Shown: piece after piece, positions 1-8,164 of the stretch
Layout of the letters: every line of letters begins with the position of its first letter
Position numbering within the stretch: the stretch's first letter is position 1
Origin: Virgibacillus_R byunsanensis
GTDB taxonomy: Bacteria; Bacillota; Bacilli; Bacillales; Amphibacillaceae
Direction: 5' to 3'
NCBI RefSeq assembly: GCF_042675965.1
Contig: NZ_JBHTKJ010000029.1
Span: forward strand, 1 to 39,855
Length of the DNA: 39,855 nucleotides
The notes under the pieces: generated by a model
What the model saw: only the letters and a program-made list of their open reading frames with translations
The model's database searches: none
Told to the model about the DNA's origin: nothing
Position numbers and translations under genes: made by a program

Positions 1-256
1 TTTGTGAAGACATCATTGCATTCGCATCTTGAACAGCACTATTTGTATAATAATCGTTCATTTGATATTTTTGTTTTACTGTTTTTTGCATGCTTTCAGA
101 GCGTAAAACTTTTCCTGAACGTTTTTCTTTTACTTGTGTTTGAAAAGAAAAATGCTTCGCTTGATTCATAAGAAAAAGAGTATGAGTGATAGAATCAACA
201 TGCAAATTATCAATTGTATTTTTATAGACTCTGTTAGAAAAATACGCTTTTTTCAT
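1..256 (-). CDS. TnpB-like IS200/IS605 protein, N-terminal part
   Basis: The gene runs off the left edge, so only about 85 N-terminal residues are visible. The start is an ATG at 256, preceded by an AAGGAG ribosome-binding site at 265-270. The visible part begins MKKAYFSNRVYKN and later has YYTNSAVQDANAMMSSQ, which resembles the N-terminal region of Bacillus TnpB/IS1341-type proteins ('NDYYANSAVQEA..' type motif). Members of this family are RNA-guided nucleases associated with IS200/IS605 elements. The catalytic RuvC part lies outside the window, so neither completeness nor activity can be judged. Identification is from memory of the family pattern, without an alignment. Confidence 0.6.
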   Translation of the reverse strand, partial: MKKAYFSNRVYKNTIDNLHVDSITHTLFLMNQAKHFSFQTQVKEKRSGKVLRSESMQKTVKQKYQMNDYYTNSAVQDANAMMSSQ

Positions 257-372
257 CACACATACTCCTTTCAAGGTTTATTAGGTTTATTTTACTATTA
301 CCGAACATACGTTTCAATAGAATCTAGAGTTTTTCTATTTTTTACCTTCTATAAGAGATAAAAAAGAGCGAT

Positions 373-495
373 TCATCTCCCACCTAAACGCTCGCGTGTT
401 TTGAGGAAGGAGTCTTCTCGCTTAAGACCGATAAAAATAACCCCAATACTAAATATGACAAAAAAAGCTATTTTCAAAAATAACTCGAATTTCAT
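373..495 (-). CDS. Small single-pass membrane peptide (40 aa)
   Basis: An ATG at 495 preceded by a G-rich Shine-Dalgarno (GGGGGGAG) opens a 40-codon frame ending at TGA 373-375. Residues about 5-23 are strongly hydrophobic (LFLKIAFFVIFSIGVIFIGL), followed by a charged tail with many Lys/Arg/Glu. This is the layout of a small membrane protein with a cytoplasmic basic tail. I do not recognise the family. It lies alone between the TnpB-like gene and the SDR gene and points away from the latter. The good ribosome-binding site and clean topology make it more likely real than random. Confidence 0.45.
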   Translation of the reverse strand: MKFELFLKIAFFVIFSIGVIFIGLKREDSFLKTRERLGGR

Positions 496-647
496 TTAGA
501 CGAACTCCCCCCTTTTTACAAAATAGTACAACAATTTACATATATTTTACCACAATTAATCATCAGTATTTTAAACAATTGAAAAGGATTGAAGACATTA
601 AAAATGGGTAAACCTATTGTACAGTTCGTTTTAAGGAGGATTTGCAT

Positions 648-1514
648 ATGAAACAATCAAAAAAAGCACAAACACCGCCAGCCCAAGAACAAAAAAGACA
701 GCCAGGTATTGAATCAAAGATGCATCCTGAGCCTGAATATATTCGATCTGATTATAAAGGAAGCCAAAAACTGCAAGATAAAGTAGCTCTTATAACAGGA
801 GGAGATAGTGGCATTGGTCGAGCAATTAGTTTGCATTTTGCAAAAGAAGGAGCAAACATTGCGATCGTTTACTTGGATGAACATGGTGATGCCGAAGAAA
901 CAAAACGTTTAGTAGAACAAGAAGGTAGAAAATGTCTGTTGATTGCTGGTGATGTTGGAAATCAATCTTTTTGTGAAGCAGCGATAACAGAAACACTCGC
1001 CGAACTTAAGAAAATTGATATTCTCATTAATAACGCTGCAGAACAGCATCCACAAGATAACTTTTTAGATATTACAAACGAACAATTTGAAAACACGTTT
1101 CGAACAAACATGTTCGGTACGTTTTATATGACAAAGGCTGCACTGCCCAATCTAAAACGAGGCAGTACGATTATTAACACAACATCGATCACAGCATATG
1201 AGGGAAATACAGCACTAATAGACTATTCCGCTACAAAAGGTGCTATTACTTCGTTTACTAGGTCCTTATCTGGTTCCCTTATTGATAAAGGTATCCGCGT
1301 CAATGCTGTAGCTCCTGGCCCAATATGGACTCCGTTAATACCATCTACATTTAGTAAAGAAAAAGTAGCATCATTTGGTGGAGACACGCCAATGAAAAGA
1401 CCGGGTCAGCCTAAAGAATTAGCTCCAACGTATGTGTACCTGGCAAGTGAGGATTCCAGTTATGTTACTGGTCAAACATTGCACGTAAATGGTGGAACGA
1501 TTATTAATGGCTAA
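648..1514 (+). CDS. SDR family oxidoreductase
   Basis: Short-chain dehydrogenase/reductase of about 288 residues, of the longer 'YhdF/YhxC-like' bacillary type that carries an extra N-terminal arm of about 40 residues. The NAD(P)-binding motif is TGGDSGIGR near residue 50, the NNAA structural motif follows at about 128, and the catalytic Ser (TTSITAY) and YSATK (YxxxK) motif are present, as is the PGPIWTPL segment after the active site. The substrate is unknown; relatives are annotated as glucose/ribitol-type dehydrogenases. An in-frame TTG at 642 exists, but the AAGGAGGA at 633-640 is correctly spaced for the ATG at 648. It is monocistronic and convergent with the GH13 gene. Confidence 0.9.
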   Translation: MKQSKKAQTPPAQEQKRQPGIESKMHPEPEYIRSDYKGSQKLQDKVALITGGDSGIGRAISLHFAKEGANIAIVYLDEHGDAEETKRLVEQEGRKCLLIAGDVGNQSFCEAAITETLAELKKIDILINNAAEQHPQDNFLDITNEQFENTFRTNMFGTFYMTKAALPNLKRGSTIINTTSITAYEGNTALIDYSATKGAITSFTRSLSGSLIDKGIRVNAVAPGPIWTPLIPSTFSKEKVASFGGDTPMKRPGQPKELAPTYVYLASEDSSYVTGQTLHVNGGTIING

Positions 1515-1548
1515 CAGGTTTCGGTGCGTAGGTATATCGTACTAATTC

Positions 1549-1662
1549 GCTGATAAATGTGAGATTTTCGCTGATATGTCACAAATTTCGCTGATAAACA
1601 TTGGTTTTTCGCTGATATATCACGAGTTTTCACTGATAAAACCAAAATTTCGCTGATAAACG
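1549..1662. repeat. Tandem array, 20-21 bp units with CGCTGATA core
   Basis: Six imperfect head-to-tail units start with CGCTGATA (one has CACTGATA) followed by a variable A/T-rich 12-13 bp, giving a strict 20 or 21 bp period. The array lies between the convergent SDR and GH13 genes. No stop codon occurs in one minus-strand frame, which produces a spurious ORF. The function is unknown. The same period is seen in the unrelated array at 35161-35600. Confidence 0.85.
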
Positions 1663-1682
1663 AACAAAAGCGCAAGCGCAAA

Positions 1683-1717
1683 AAAGAGGTTAAATTCATA
1701 TCGAATTTAACCTCTTT
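1683..1717 (-). terminator. Rho-independent terminator after the GH13 gene
   Basis: A perfect 14-bp stem (1683-1696 with 1704-1717) and 7-nt loop, with a T-run on the minus strand from the A-run at 1680-1685. It sits 4 bp after the stop of the GH13 gene. Confidence 0.85.
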
Positions 1718-1720
1718 AAC

Positions 1721-3205
1721 TTACTTATGCTGTTCTTGCTTCTGCTTACGGCTAAGAAATACAATGAAGGAGATGAACAAAACGAATATTCCGCCGACCA
1801 ATCCAATAAATGTCCAATTAAAACCGGTATCCTCCTGAATCGTAAATACATCAGCAGATTCACGTGCTAGTCCGATTTTAAATTCACCTTGTTCATTTTC
1901 CCTAACAATATCATCCCCAAGAATTCCTTTGAGCTGTATCCCTGATTCCAAGTCAGTTAACGAGACGGAGCGTGTTTCGGCATCATTATTTAGCGCGATA
2001 TACATAGTTTCATCTTTAAATGTACGTTTAAAAACACTCATGCCTCTTTCAGTTTCAACTATTTCAAAATCACCATATTGCAGTACTGGGAATTCAGATC
2101 TTAATGCTGAAATACGATCATGGAATTCTTTCAAATCTGGGTCCCCACTATTAAATTGAACCAGTTGCTGTGCTTCTGCTGCATCAGCCCCATACATCGG
2201 TATTTCGGATCCTTGAAAAATCATCGGAACACCTGGGGTTGTATACATATAGGTTAATGCTAATTTCCAAGTAGACAAGTAACTTCGACCATTCTCGGCT
2301 AGTTTTTGCGTAAAACGTTTGGAATGCTTATTATCGATATACACTAATCCTGTTTGGTCCTCCACTTCTTGATATATATCTGATACTGGAGTCCCAACCT
2401 GTGAAAAGACGTTAGACATCGCCTCGTGTAATGCATGGTTTTCAACCGCCGTAATAGCTCCATTTTCTTTCAGTTCACTCACAAACTCATTGGCACTTAA
2501 TGTGTCTGCAAGGATGTAAAAGTCTTCATCACGGTCTTGTATATGATCTGTGAAACTTTTTAGGAATTCTCCTGAAGCTTCATCTGCTGCATGTAGTTTA
2601 AAACCATCAATATCCGTTTCTTCCATCCAATAAGAAGCAGCATCCATTAAAAATGCCTCGACTTCTGGATGGTCTTGATTTAAAACAGCAACATTATCCA
2701 AATCCTCAGGTGGATTTGCGCCGTCCAATATCCAATCTTCTTTTTGGGGATCCGTTACAATTGGATGATTTAAGGAAACATAGTTCGTAACAAATTCTAT
2801 GACTACCTTTATATCTCTTTCATGTGCTTCGTCAATCAGTCTATTAACATCCTCCATCGTCCCGAATTGCTCTTCTACTTCATAAAAGTCCTCTATCCAG
2901 TATCCGTGGTAACCATCAGGAGCATTCGCCATAATCGGGGATAGAGAAATGGTGGTAAACCCAAGTTCAACCATCGTATCGAGTTTGGTTATAATTCCTT
3001 CAATATCGCCACCATGGTATGCTTCAGGATCATCAATCCGTACTTGATCACCGGTTTGTGCATCCCCATTGTTGTAACGATCGACAACTATATCGTATAT
3101 AATTTCCTCTTGTAGTTGCCGATTCTCATCAGCTGAAATGTCAGTCGGCTTAGCTACTACAAAAAGTAACATCGCTGCTGCACATATAAAAACAATTTTC
3201 TTCAT
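1721..3205 (-). CDS. Membrane-anchored GH13 alpha-amylase-like protein, catalytic residues apparently lost
   Basis: A 494-residue protein with a signal peptide (residues 1-25), a GH13 TIM-barrel fold (YDIVVDRYNNGD, AYHGGD, GYHGYWIEDFY, TTPGVPMIFQGSEIPMYG), a C-terminal beta domain, and a membrane anchor near 464-484 followed by a basic tail. It should be displayed outside the cell. GH13 region II normally reads GFRxD; here it is GFKLH, so the nucleophile Asp is His205. Region III (usually GE) reads LADT, with Asp234. Region IV (usually DNHD) reads DNKH, with His294. All three catalytic carboxylates are therefore changed. It may be a binding protein or have altered chemistry. The ATG at 3205 was chosen because GGAGG precedes it; the frame extends further upstream without a ribosome-binding site. 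Confidence 0.85.
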   Translation of the reverse strand: MKKIVFICAAAMLLFVVAKPTDISADENRQLQEEIIYDIVVDRYNNGDAQTGDQVRIDDPEAYHGGDIEGIITKLDTMVELGFTTISLSPIMANAPDGYHGYWIEDFYEVEEQFGTMEDVNRLIDEAHERDIKVVIEFVTNYVSLNHPIVTDPQKEDWILDGANPPEDLDNVAVLNQDHPEVEAFLMDAASYWMEETDIDGFKLHAADEASGEFLKSFTDHIQDRDEDFYILADTLSANEFVSELKENGAITAVENHALHEAMSNVFSQVGTPVSDIYQEVEDQTGLVYIDNKHSKRFTQKLAENGRSYLSTWKLALTYMYTTPGVPMIFQGSEIPMYGADAAEAQQLVQFNSGDPDLKEFHDRISALRSEFPVLQYGDFEIVETERGMSVFKRTFKDETMYIALNNDAETRSVSLTDLESGIQLKGILGDDIVRENEQGEFKIGLARESADVFTIQEDTGFNWTFIGLVGGIFVLFISFIVFLSRKQKQEQHK

Positions 3206-3226
3206 AGATTGGTTCCTCCAAAGTTT

Positions 3227-3280
3227 TAGAAACTTGGCATTCGGCAAGCCTTGATAGCGAATGCCTTAGTCGCGCTTATG
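3227..3280. repeat. Dispersed intergenic repeat, short copy
   Basis: Shares TAGAAACTTGGC, GCAAGCC, GCGAATGC and CTTATG in order with the longer copy at 31333-31446. It contains an 8-bp stem, GGCATTCG (3236-3243) with CGAATGCC (3258-3265). It lies just upstream of the GH13 gene. The remaining intergenic sequence, 3281-3441, holds nothing I can identify. Confidence 0.55.
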
Positions 3281-3441
3281 CAGAAAAGAAAGTTTATGCT
3301 TTCTTCCAACAAAATAGTCCTTGTACCATTATTAACCTTTCCAAAAAATAATCAATATATTGCTTAACATTGTTGAAAAGAGTTCATATTCTCGAATGAT
3401 TTATGGCAATTGGACCTTCATTAAAACCACCTATGTAATTC

Positions 3442-3480
3442 AATAAAAGCTGTCTCCCATATACGGAGACAGCTTTTATT
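3442..3480 (-). terminator. Terminator after yisL
   Basis: A perfect 16-bp stem (3442-3457 with 3465-3480) with a 7-nt loop, T-rich on the minus strand; the stem overlaps the first bases of the yisL stop codon. Confidence 0.85.
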
Positions 3481-3832
3481 ACATTGGCAAACGCCAGAAT
3501 CCAAGAATCAGCGTAATAATGATGGCTATAATCAACTGGATCCACCAGCTTTTTGTTGCCTTCTGTTTTTTTGTTTTGACAAGAATCATTTCCAATGCTG
3601 CAATTACCCAAATTCCAGCAATCCCTTTTACAATAGCTTCTCCCATAAGGTCACTGCCATTGAAGTAATTGGCAATTAAATCTCCACCGGTATACAAAAT
3701 GAATAGATAATCTAAACGCAAGACCATATGAACCATTTTTGCGGGCTTTCCTTTTTCTTGCTGATACATGGAATACGCCACGGCAAATAAAATGAACGCT
3801 AGTACCCAAGCAGTAATATGCATGTGTGTCAT
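3479..3832 (-). CDS. yisL: UPF0344 / DUF1516 membrane protein YisL
   Basis: A 117-residue protein with four hydrophobic segments (about 7-22, 40-55, 68-85, 98-112). It begins MTHMHITAWVLA, characteristic of the bacillary UPF0344 family, and its length matches B. subtilis YisL (118 aa). The function is unknown; it is an integral membrane protein. GGAGG precedes the ATG at 3832. In B. subtilis yisL lies downstream of the gerP region, which agrees with the backbone synteny proposed for this window. It is divergent from rocD. Confidence 0.85.
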   Translation of the reverse strand: MTHMHITAWVLAFILFAVAYSMYQQEKGKPAKMVHMVLRLDYLFILYTGGDLIANYFNGSDLMGEAIVKGIAGIWVIAALEMILVKTKKQKATKSWWIQLIIAIIITLILGFWRLPM

Positions 3833-4019
3833 TTATATGTATCCTCCCTATTAATTTGTATGATATTTGTGATATAAATCATACTTATACTATCGATATC
3901 ATATCACGTTCAGATGTGAATTTCATATGACAGATTTTTAAACATCAAACAAGAAGTAAAACAAAGCAAAAACTGTTATACTGAATTAGAAATGTATTTT
4001 TCAATATCGGAGGGATAAT

Positions 4020-5216
4020 ATGGTACAAGATAGTCAACGTATTATTGATCAGACTCAGGAGTATGGCGCAAAAAATTATCACCCGCTTCCTGTTGTGATA
4101 ACCAAAGCTGAAGGAGTATGGGTGGAAGACCCAGAAGGAAATCGTTATATGGATATGCTTAGTGCTTATTCAGCTGTAAACCAAGGTCATCGTCATCCAA
4201 AGATTATTGATGCTTTAAAACAACAAGCAGAAAGAGTAACACTAACATCACGGGCCTTTCATAACGATCAATTAGGTCCATGGTATGAAAAAATTTGCAA
4301 ATTAACGAACAAAGAAATGGCACTACCTATGAACACTGGTGCTGAAGCTGTTGAAACAGCAGTAAAAACTGCACGTCGTTGGGCATATGATGTTAAGGGT
4401 GTAGCAGAAGATAAAGCTGAAATCATTGCATGTGTGGGTAACTTCCATGGCCGTACGATGACAGCAGTATCTTTATCCTCGGAAGCGGAGTACAAACGTA
4501 GTTTTGGTCCAATGCTTCCTGGTATCAAAATTATTCCTTATGGTGATATTGATGCATTAAAAGAAGCAATTACAGAAAACACAGCAGGCTTTTTATTCGA
4601 GCCGATTCAAGGTGAAGCAGGTATTGTTATACCACCTGAAGGCTTCCTAAAAGAAGCTTATGACGTTTGTGCTAACAATAACGTTCTTTATATTGCTGAT
4701 GAAATTCAAGCAGGACTTGGACGTAGTGGGAAAATGTTCGCATGTGACTGGGAAGATGTAACACCAGACATCCTTATTTTAGGTAAAGCATTAGGTGGTG
4801 GTGTATTTCCTATTTCTTGTGTGGTAGCAGATAAAAAAATACTTGGTGTATTCACTCCAGGTTCACATGGATCGACGTTTGGTGGAAATCCACTAGCATG
4901 TGCTGTTTCCACCGCCTCCCTAGAAGTACTGGAGGAAGAGAATTTAGCGGATCGCTCATTAGAATTAGGAAATTATATGATGGATGAGTTACGCAAAATT
5001 GATAATCCAATGATAAAAGAAGTACGTGGAAAAGGCTTGTTTGTCGGAGTCGAGCTAAATGAAGCAGCTCGTCCGTATTGTGAAGCACTTAAAGAAAAAG
5101 GATTACTATGTAAAGAGACACATGAAAATGTAATCCGTTTTGCTCCTCCGCTTGTCATTGAGAAAGAAGATCTGGAATGGGCCATTAATCATATTAAAGA
5201 TGTTTTAAAGTCTTAA
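4020..5216 (+). CDS. rocD: Ornithine--oxo-acid aminotransferase
   Basis: A 398-residue class III PLP-dependent aminotransferase, the usual length for RocD. It transfers the delta-amino group of ornithine to 2-oxoglutarate, giving glutamate semialdehyde and glutamate in arginine catabolism. It shows the N-terminal YGAKNYHPLPVV typical of ornithine aminotransferases, MNTGAEAVETA for PLP phosphate contact, NFHGRT, EPIQGEAG, the DEIQAGLGRSG segment with the PLP-binding Asp, and the Schiff-base lysine in ILGKALGGG. The ribosome-binding site GGAGGG is well placed for the ATG at 4020. There are no rocE/rocF or rocR neighbours, so it stands alone here. It shares a terminator with the convergent narK-like gene. 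Confidence 0.95.
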   Translation: MVQDSQRIIDQTQEYGAKNYHPLPVVITKAEGVWVEDPEGNRYMDMLSAYSAVNQGHRHPKIIDALKQQAERVTLTSRAFHNDQLGPWYEKICKLTNKEMALPMNTGAEAVETAVKTARRWAYDVKGVAEDKAEIIACVGNFHGRTMTAVSLSSEAEYKRSFGPMLPGIKIIPYGDIDALKEAITENTAGFLFEPIQGEAGIVIPPEGFLKEAYDVCANNNVLYIADEIQAGLGRSGKMFACDWEDVTPDILILGKALGGGVFPISCVVADKKILGVFTPGSHGSTFGGNPLACAVSTASLEVLEEENLADRSLELGNYMMDELRKIDNPMIKEVRGKGLFVGVELNEAARPYCEALKEKGLLCKETHENVIRFAPPLVIEKEDLEWAINHIKDVLKS

Positions 5217-5223
5217 ATACCAA

Positions 5224-5256
5224 GAAAGAGCATGGAGATATTATCCATGCTCTTTC
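5224..5256. terminator. Bidirectional terminator between rocD and narK
   Basis: A perfect 13-bp stem (5224-5236 with 5244-5256), 7-nt loop, located between two convergent genes. Confidence 0.85.
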
Positions 5257-5259
5257 GTA

Positions 5260-6762
5260 TTACTTTTCCGTATCCTTCGTAATATCACTAAAAATTGCAA
5301 CATAATGGGTGATGATGCCTTCATCACTTTCAACCGCGCTTATGGTTAACCATTCATGATAGATTTCACCATTTTTCCGTTTATTCCAAATATCACCCTG
5401 CCAATATTGATGTCTATCCAACTCTTTCCACATTTCTTCATAAAAATCTTCATCATGATGGCCTGAACTTAAAATACTTGGCATTTCTCCTAATGCTTCT
5501 TCTGCTTTATAGCCAGTTACCTCTGTAAAAGCTTTATTCACCTTTGTGATAAAACCATCCGTATCGGTAACCATAACTCCCTGTCCTGTGTCCTCCACAA
5601 TTTGATTAGCAAGATTAAGCCGATCAGAATAAAACATCCAGATAACAATTATTAGACTAGCTAAAGCGAACTGAGACAAGGCCATAAAACCTATCGCATA
5701 ATGACCTGTCAGGCTAAATACAGTTGTTAAAATAAGTGGCGGAAAAAAACCTCCTAAGCCCCCCATTGCTGCAACAATTCCGTTTACAATACCACCTTGT
5801 TTTGAAAAATATAAAGGTACAAGTTTAAAAATGGTACCATTTCCAATTCCAGAGCATACAGCAACCGATAGCGTTCCAATGGTGTATAGTGTAATGGTTG
5901 GCGAAAATGATAGTAAAATGCCTGCAAACGTAAGTCCTGCAAACACAATCATTAAGATTTTAAACGGATCAAATTTATCCCCTAACCAACCACCTAATGG
6001 GCGAATAATGGTACAAAGTGCGATAAATCCTGCTGTTCTTAATCCTGCATCAACTTCTGTTAGATTGAATTCTGAAACCAGGAAATTAGGTAGATAAACG
6101 GTAAATGCTACAAACGAACCAAATGTTATAAAATAAAAGAGACTTAGAAACCAGACTTTTTGATTACGATATACAGCAACAACTTGATCCTTTAAAGGTG
6201 TCGTAACTTTTGGCTCATGACGATCACCAAAGAAAAAATTGAGTATGGCAAATAGTAATAGCGGAATCAAAAATAAACGAACGGTAACTTCCCAACCAAA
6301 TTGACTTGCAATGATTGGCGCACCAAAGGCAGTCAATGCTGTTCCAATATTACCTACACCATATATCCCATTTACAAATCCGTGCTGTTCTTTCGGATAA
6401 TATTTAGGAAGTGATGTTACACCTGCAGAAAATATGGCACCACCGACACCTATTAATAATCCTGCAACAATCAAGCCGCTAAATGAAGTAGCAATACTAA
6501 TGTAGTAAACTGGAATAATTAAAAATAAGAGACTTAATAAGAAAATCAACCGGGCGCCAAAGCGATTTGCCCAATAACCAATAGGTACCCGTAAAATGGA
6601 ACCTAATATAACAGGAACTGCTGTAACCCAGGAAATTTGCCCTGCTGTAAGTGCGATATCTTTTTTTATGTAAGGCATTAGGGATGACAGGATTACCCAT
6701 ACCATAAATCCAACAACTAAGCTTAACGTCTGAAGGGGTAATTGTACTTTTTTTATATCCAC
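5260..6762 (-). CDS. narK: NarK-type nitrate/nitrite transporter with C-terminal PAS domain
   Basis: A 500-residue protein. Residues 1-382 form a 12-TM major facilitator of the nitrate/nitrite porter family, with both nitrate-signature-like segments (GFVNGIYGVGNIGTAL near residue 140 and GGIVNGIVAAMGGLGG near 330). Residues 383-500 are a PAS domain: GQGVMVTDTDGFITKVNKAF, then TGYKAEEALG, and a PAC end (ISAVESDEGIITHYVAIFSDIT). Usual NarK proteins end after the last membrane helix at about 395-430 residues. The PAS domain should lie in the cytoplasm and might gate transport or dock a redox or heme signal. The start is GTG at 6762, with AAAGGAA at 6771-6777. It follows narI after a hairpin, so it is probably expressed by read-through or from its own weak promoter. 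Confidence 0.92.
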   Translation of the reverse strand: MDIKKVQLPLQTLSLVVGFMVWVILSSLMPYIKKDIALTAGQISWVTAVPVILGSILRVPIGYWANRFGARLIFLLSLLFLIIPVYYISIATSFSGLIVAGLLIGVGGAIFSAGVTSLPKYYPKEQHGFVNGIYGVGNIGTALTAFGAPIIASQFGWEVTVRLFLIPLLLFAILNFFFGDRHEPKVTTPLKDQVVAVYRNQKVWFLSLFYFITFGSFVAFTVYLPNFLVSEFNLTEVDAGLRTAGFIALCTIIRPLGGWLGDKFDPFKILMIVFAGLTFAGILLSFSPTITLYTIGTLSVAVCSGIGNGTIFKLVPLYFSKQGGIVNGIVAAMGGLGGFFPPLILTTVFSLTGHYAIGFMALSQFALASLIIVIWMFYSDRLNLANQIVEDTGQGVMVTDTDGFITKVNKAFTEVTGYKAEEALGEMPSILSSGHHDEDFYEEMWKELDRHQYWQGDIWNKRKNGEIYHEWLTISAVESDEGIITHYVAIFSDITKDTEK

Positions 6763-6792
6763 TAGTGCTGTTCCTTTCTTTTCTTATTTTGC

Positions 6793-6840
6793 AAAAAAAC
6801 GCCTGGATATGATAAATGTTGGTTTATCCAAGCGTTTTTT
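6793..6840 (-). terminator. Hairpin between narI and narK
   Basis: A-run and ACGC-TGGAT stem pairing with ATCCA-GCGT followed by T-run on both strands; one internal mismatch and a 17-nt loop. It would end or attenuate the narGHJI transcript before narK. Confidence 0.75.
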
Positions 6841-6848
6841 AAGTGAAT

Positions 6849-7544
6849 TTAAATACCTTTTCTCTTATAAGCTGATCGCGATCTATACTGCTGTGGTGCA
6901 CGCATTGGATAGTGAACTGGAACACTATAAATGTGCACCAAATGCGTAAACGGAATCGATGCGAATAAAGCAAATGCTGTAATTACATGCAGTTTAAACA
7001 GGAATGGAACAGTAGTCATTAACTGGTACTGTGGTTGAAAGATGAATAAACTCCGAAACCATGGGCCAATCGTTAGACGATATTCATATTCCAGAACAGT
7101 TGTATTGTAGACCAACGTAATATACACACCAAGTCCTGAGACGATCAACAAGCTGATTACGGTAAAGAAATCTGCAAAAGTCGCATGAACTTTAACTCGG
7201 TCAAATTTCATTTTACGAATCAGCAATATAACTGCTCCAATTACAACCATCAATCCTGCAAGACCACCACCATATATGGCAAAAAAGTGATACATATGGT
7301 CTGACACACCAAGCATATGATAGAACTCAATCGGAATAACCATTCCCATAAGATGACCAATAAACGCAAACAGAATTCCGTAATGGAACAAAGGCGATCC
7401 AAGTTTTAACCACCTTTTTTCCAAAAACTCTGTTGAAGGTGCCACCCATGTTACCTGTCGAAACATAAATCGGTAAATACTACCAAAAATCATGATTACC
7501 AAGGTAATATACGGGAAAATAACCCACCAAAATAACCCTTCCAT
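6849..7544 (-). CDS. narI: Respiratory nitrate reductase gamma subunit
   Basis: A 231-residue di-heme cytochrome b subunit that anchors NarGH in the membrane and takes electrons from menaquinol. There are five membrane spans starting with FWWVIFPYITLVIMIFGSIY. Candidate heme ligands are the His in SPLFHYG, the His in FIGHLMG, and those in FKLHVITAF and FTHLVHIYSVP near the C terminus. Length and pattern match NarI. The ATG start at 7544 has a GAGGTGAAGAG ribosome-binding site. It lies 26 bp after narJ in the same operon, and a terminator-like hairpin follows it. Confidence 0.95.
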   Translation of the reverse strand: MEGLFWWVIFPYITLVIMIFGSIYRFMFRQVTWVAPSTEFLEKRWLKLGSPLFHYGILFAFIGHLMGMVIPIEFYHMLGVSDHMYHFFAIYGGGLAGLMVVIGAVILLIRKMKFDRVKVHATFADFFTVISLLIVSGLGVYITLVYNTTVLEYEYRLTIGPWFRSLFIFQPQYQLMTTVPFLFKLHVITAFALFASIPFTHLVHIYSVPVHYPMRAPQQYRSRSAYKRKGI

Positions 7545-7570
7545 CTCTTCACCTCCTCACACTCTTGTTG

Positions 7571-8164
7571 TTATTTGTACATAATTGGATAAGGTAGTTC
7601 TTCTAGATCTGCCTTTTCTCTTTGTTGTTCAAGCTGCACTAATTCTTCTTTTGTTGGGGCATCAAATACGTACTGCATGAGAACCGAAATGATGTGGTAG
7701 AACGGATTTTCTTCGTGTAATTGATTAAAGATGCGATGGGTAACACATGCCAATCGATTTTTTAATCGTTCGCTCTCTGGATGATCATAGGTGACTGCTA
7801 CAAACTCATACATCATAGGAATGTAATCAGCCAATTCACCATCCATACGTTCATAGCCAGCCTCGTTCACGATTTTTTGAAGTCTAATTAAAGCAGCACC
7901 ACGCTTTGGACTATCTCCAAATTCATGTGCGGAAAGATATAGACCCGTTTTTTCTTTTAAATCAAAGGTACTGACATAAATTTCCCATCGATCGTGAAGT
8001 GGAATACGATAGACTTTGTCTAGCGCATCTCCCACTGTCTTCTTCACATCATCTTCAAGATCCATATCTTCCAAGGCTTCGGTTACAGCTTGTTCATCTT
8101 CTCTAGTAGGGTAACTCAACATCCGGGACGCAATGATGAGCAAATTTGATTGTAAGGATTCCAC
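7571..8164 (-). CDS. narJ: Nitrate reductase assembly chaperone
   Basis: A 197-residue helical chaperone of the TorD/NarJ family that binds NarG and is needed for cofactor insertion and membrane attachment of NarGH. It shows SRMLSYPTREDEQAV, the DHRWEIYVSTFDLKEKTGLYLSAHEFGDSPKRG segment (typical of the NarJ fold, with the 'YvstFD..ekt.LYLt' pattern), and EGA/EELPYPIMY at the C terminus. The start is GTG at 8164, directly after the narH stop codon (TAAGTG); the purine-rich end of narH supplies the ribosome-binding site, so translation is coupled. Confidence 0.92.
   Translation of the reverse strand: MESLQSNLLIIASRMLSYPTREDEQAVTEALEDMDLEDDVKKTVGDALDKVYRIPLHDRWEIYVSTFDLKEKTGLYLSAHEFGDSPKRGAALIRLQKIVNEAGYERMDGELADYIPMMYEFVAVTYDHPESERLKNRLACVTHRIFNQLHEENPFYHIISVLMQYVFDAPTKEELVQLEQQREKADLEELPYPIMYK

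Noticed and set aside
134..361. Plus-strand ORF opposite the TnpB-like gene
   Set aside because: The minus-strand frame has a ribosome-binding site and family resemblance; this frame has neither.
642..647. TTG at 642 as the SDR start
   Set aside because: The ribosome-binding site ends at 640, too close; ATG 648 has correct spacing.
1511..1699. Minus-strand ORF over the CGCTGATA array
   Set aside because: Caused by the stop-free repeat; ends in a terminator and has no ribosome-binding site.
3868..3883. Fnr-like site TGTGA-TATAAA-TCATA between yisL and rocD
   Set aside because: Two mismatches in the second half, and no -10 at the right distance on either strand.
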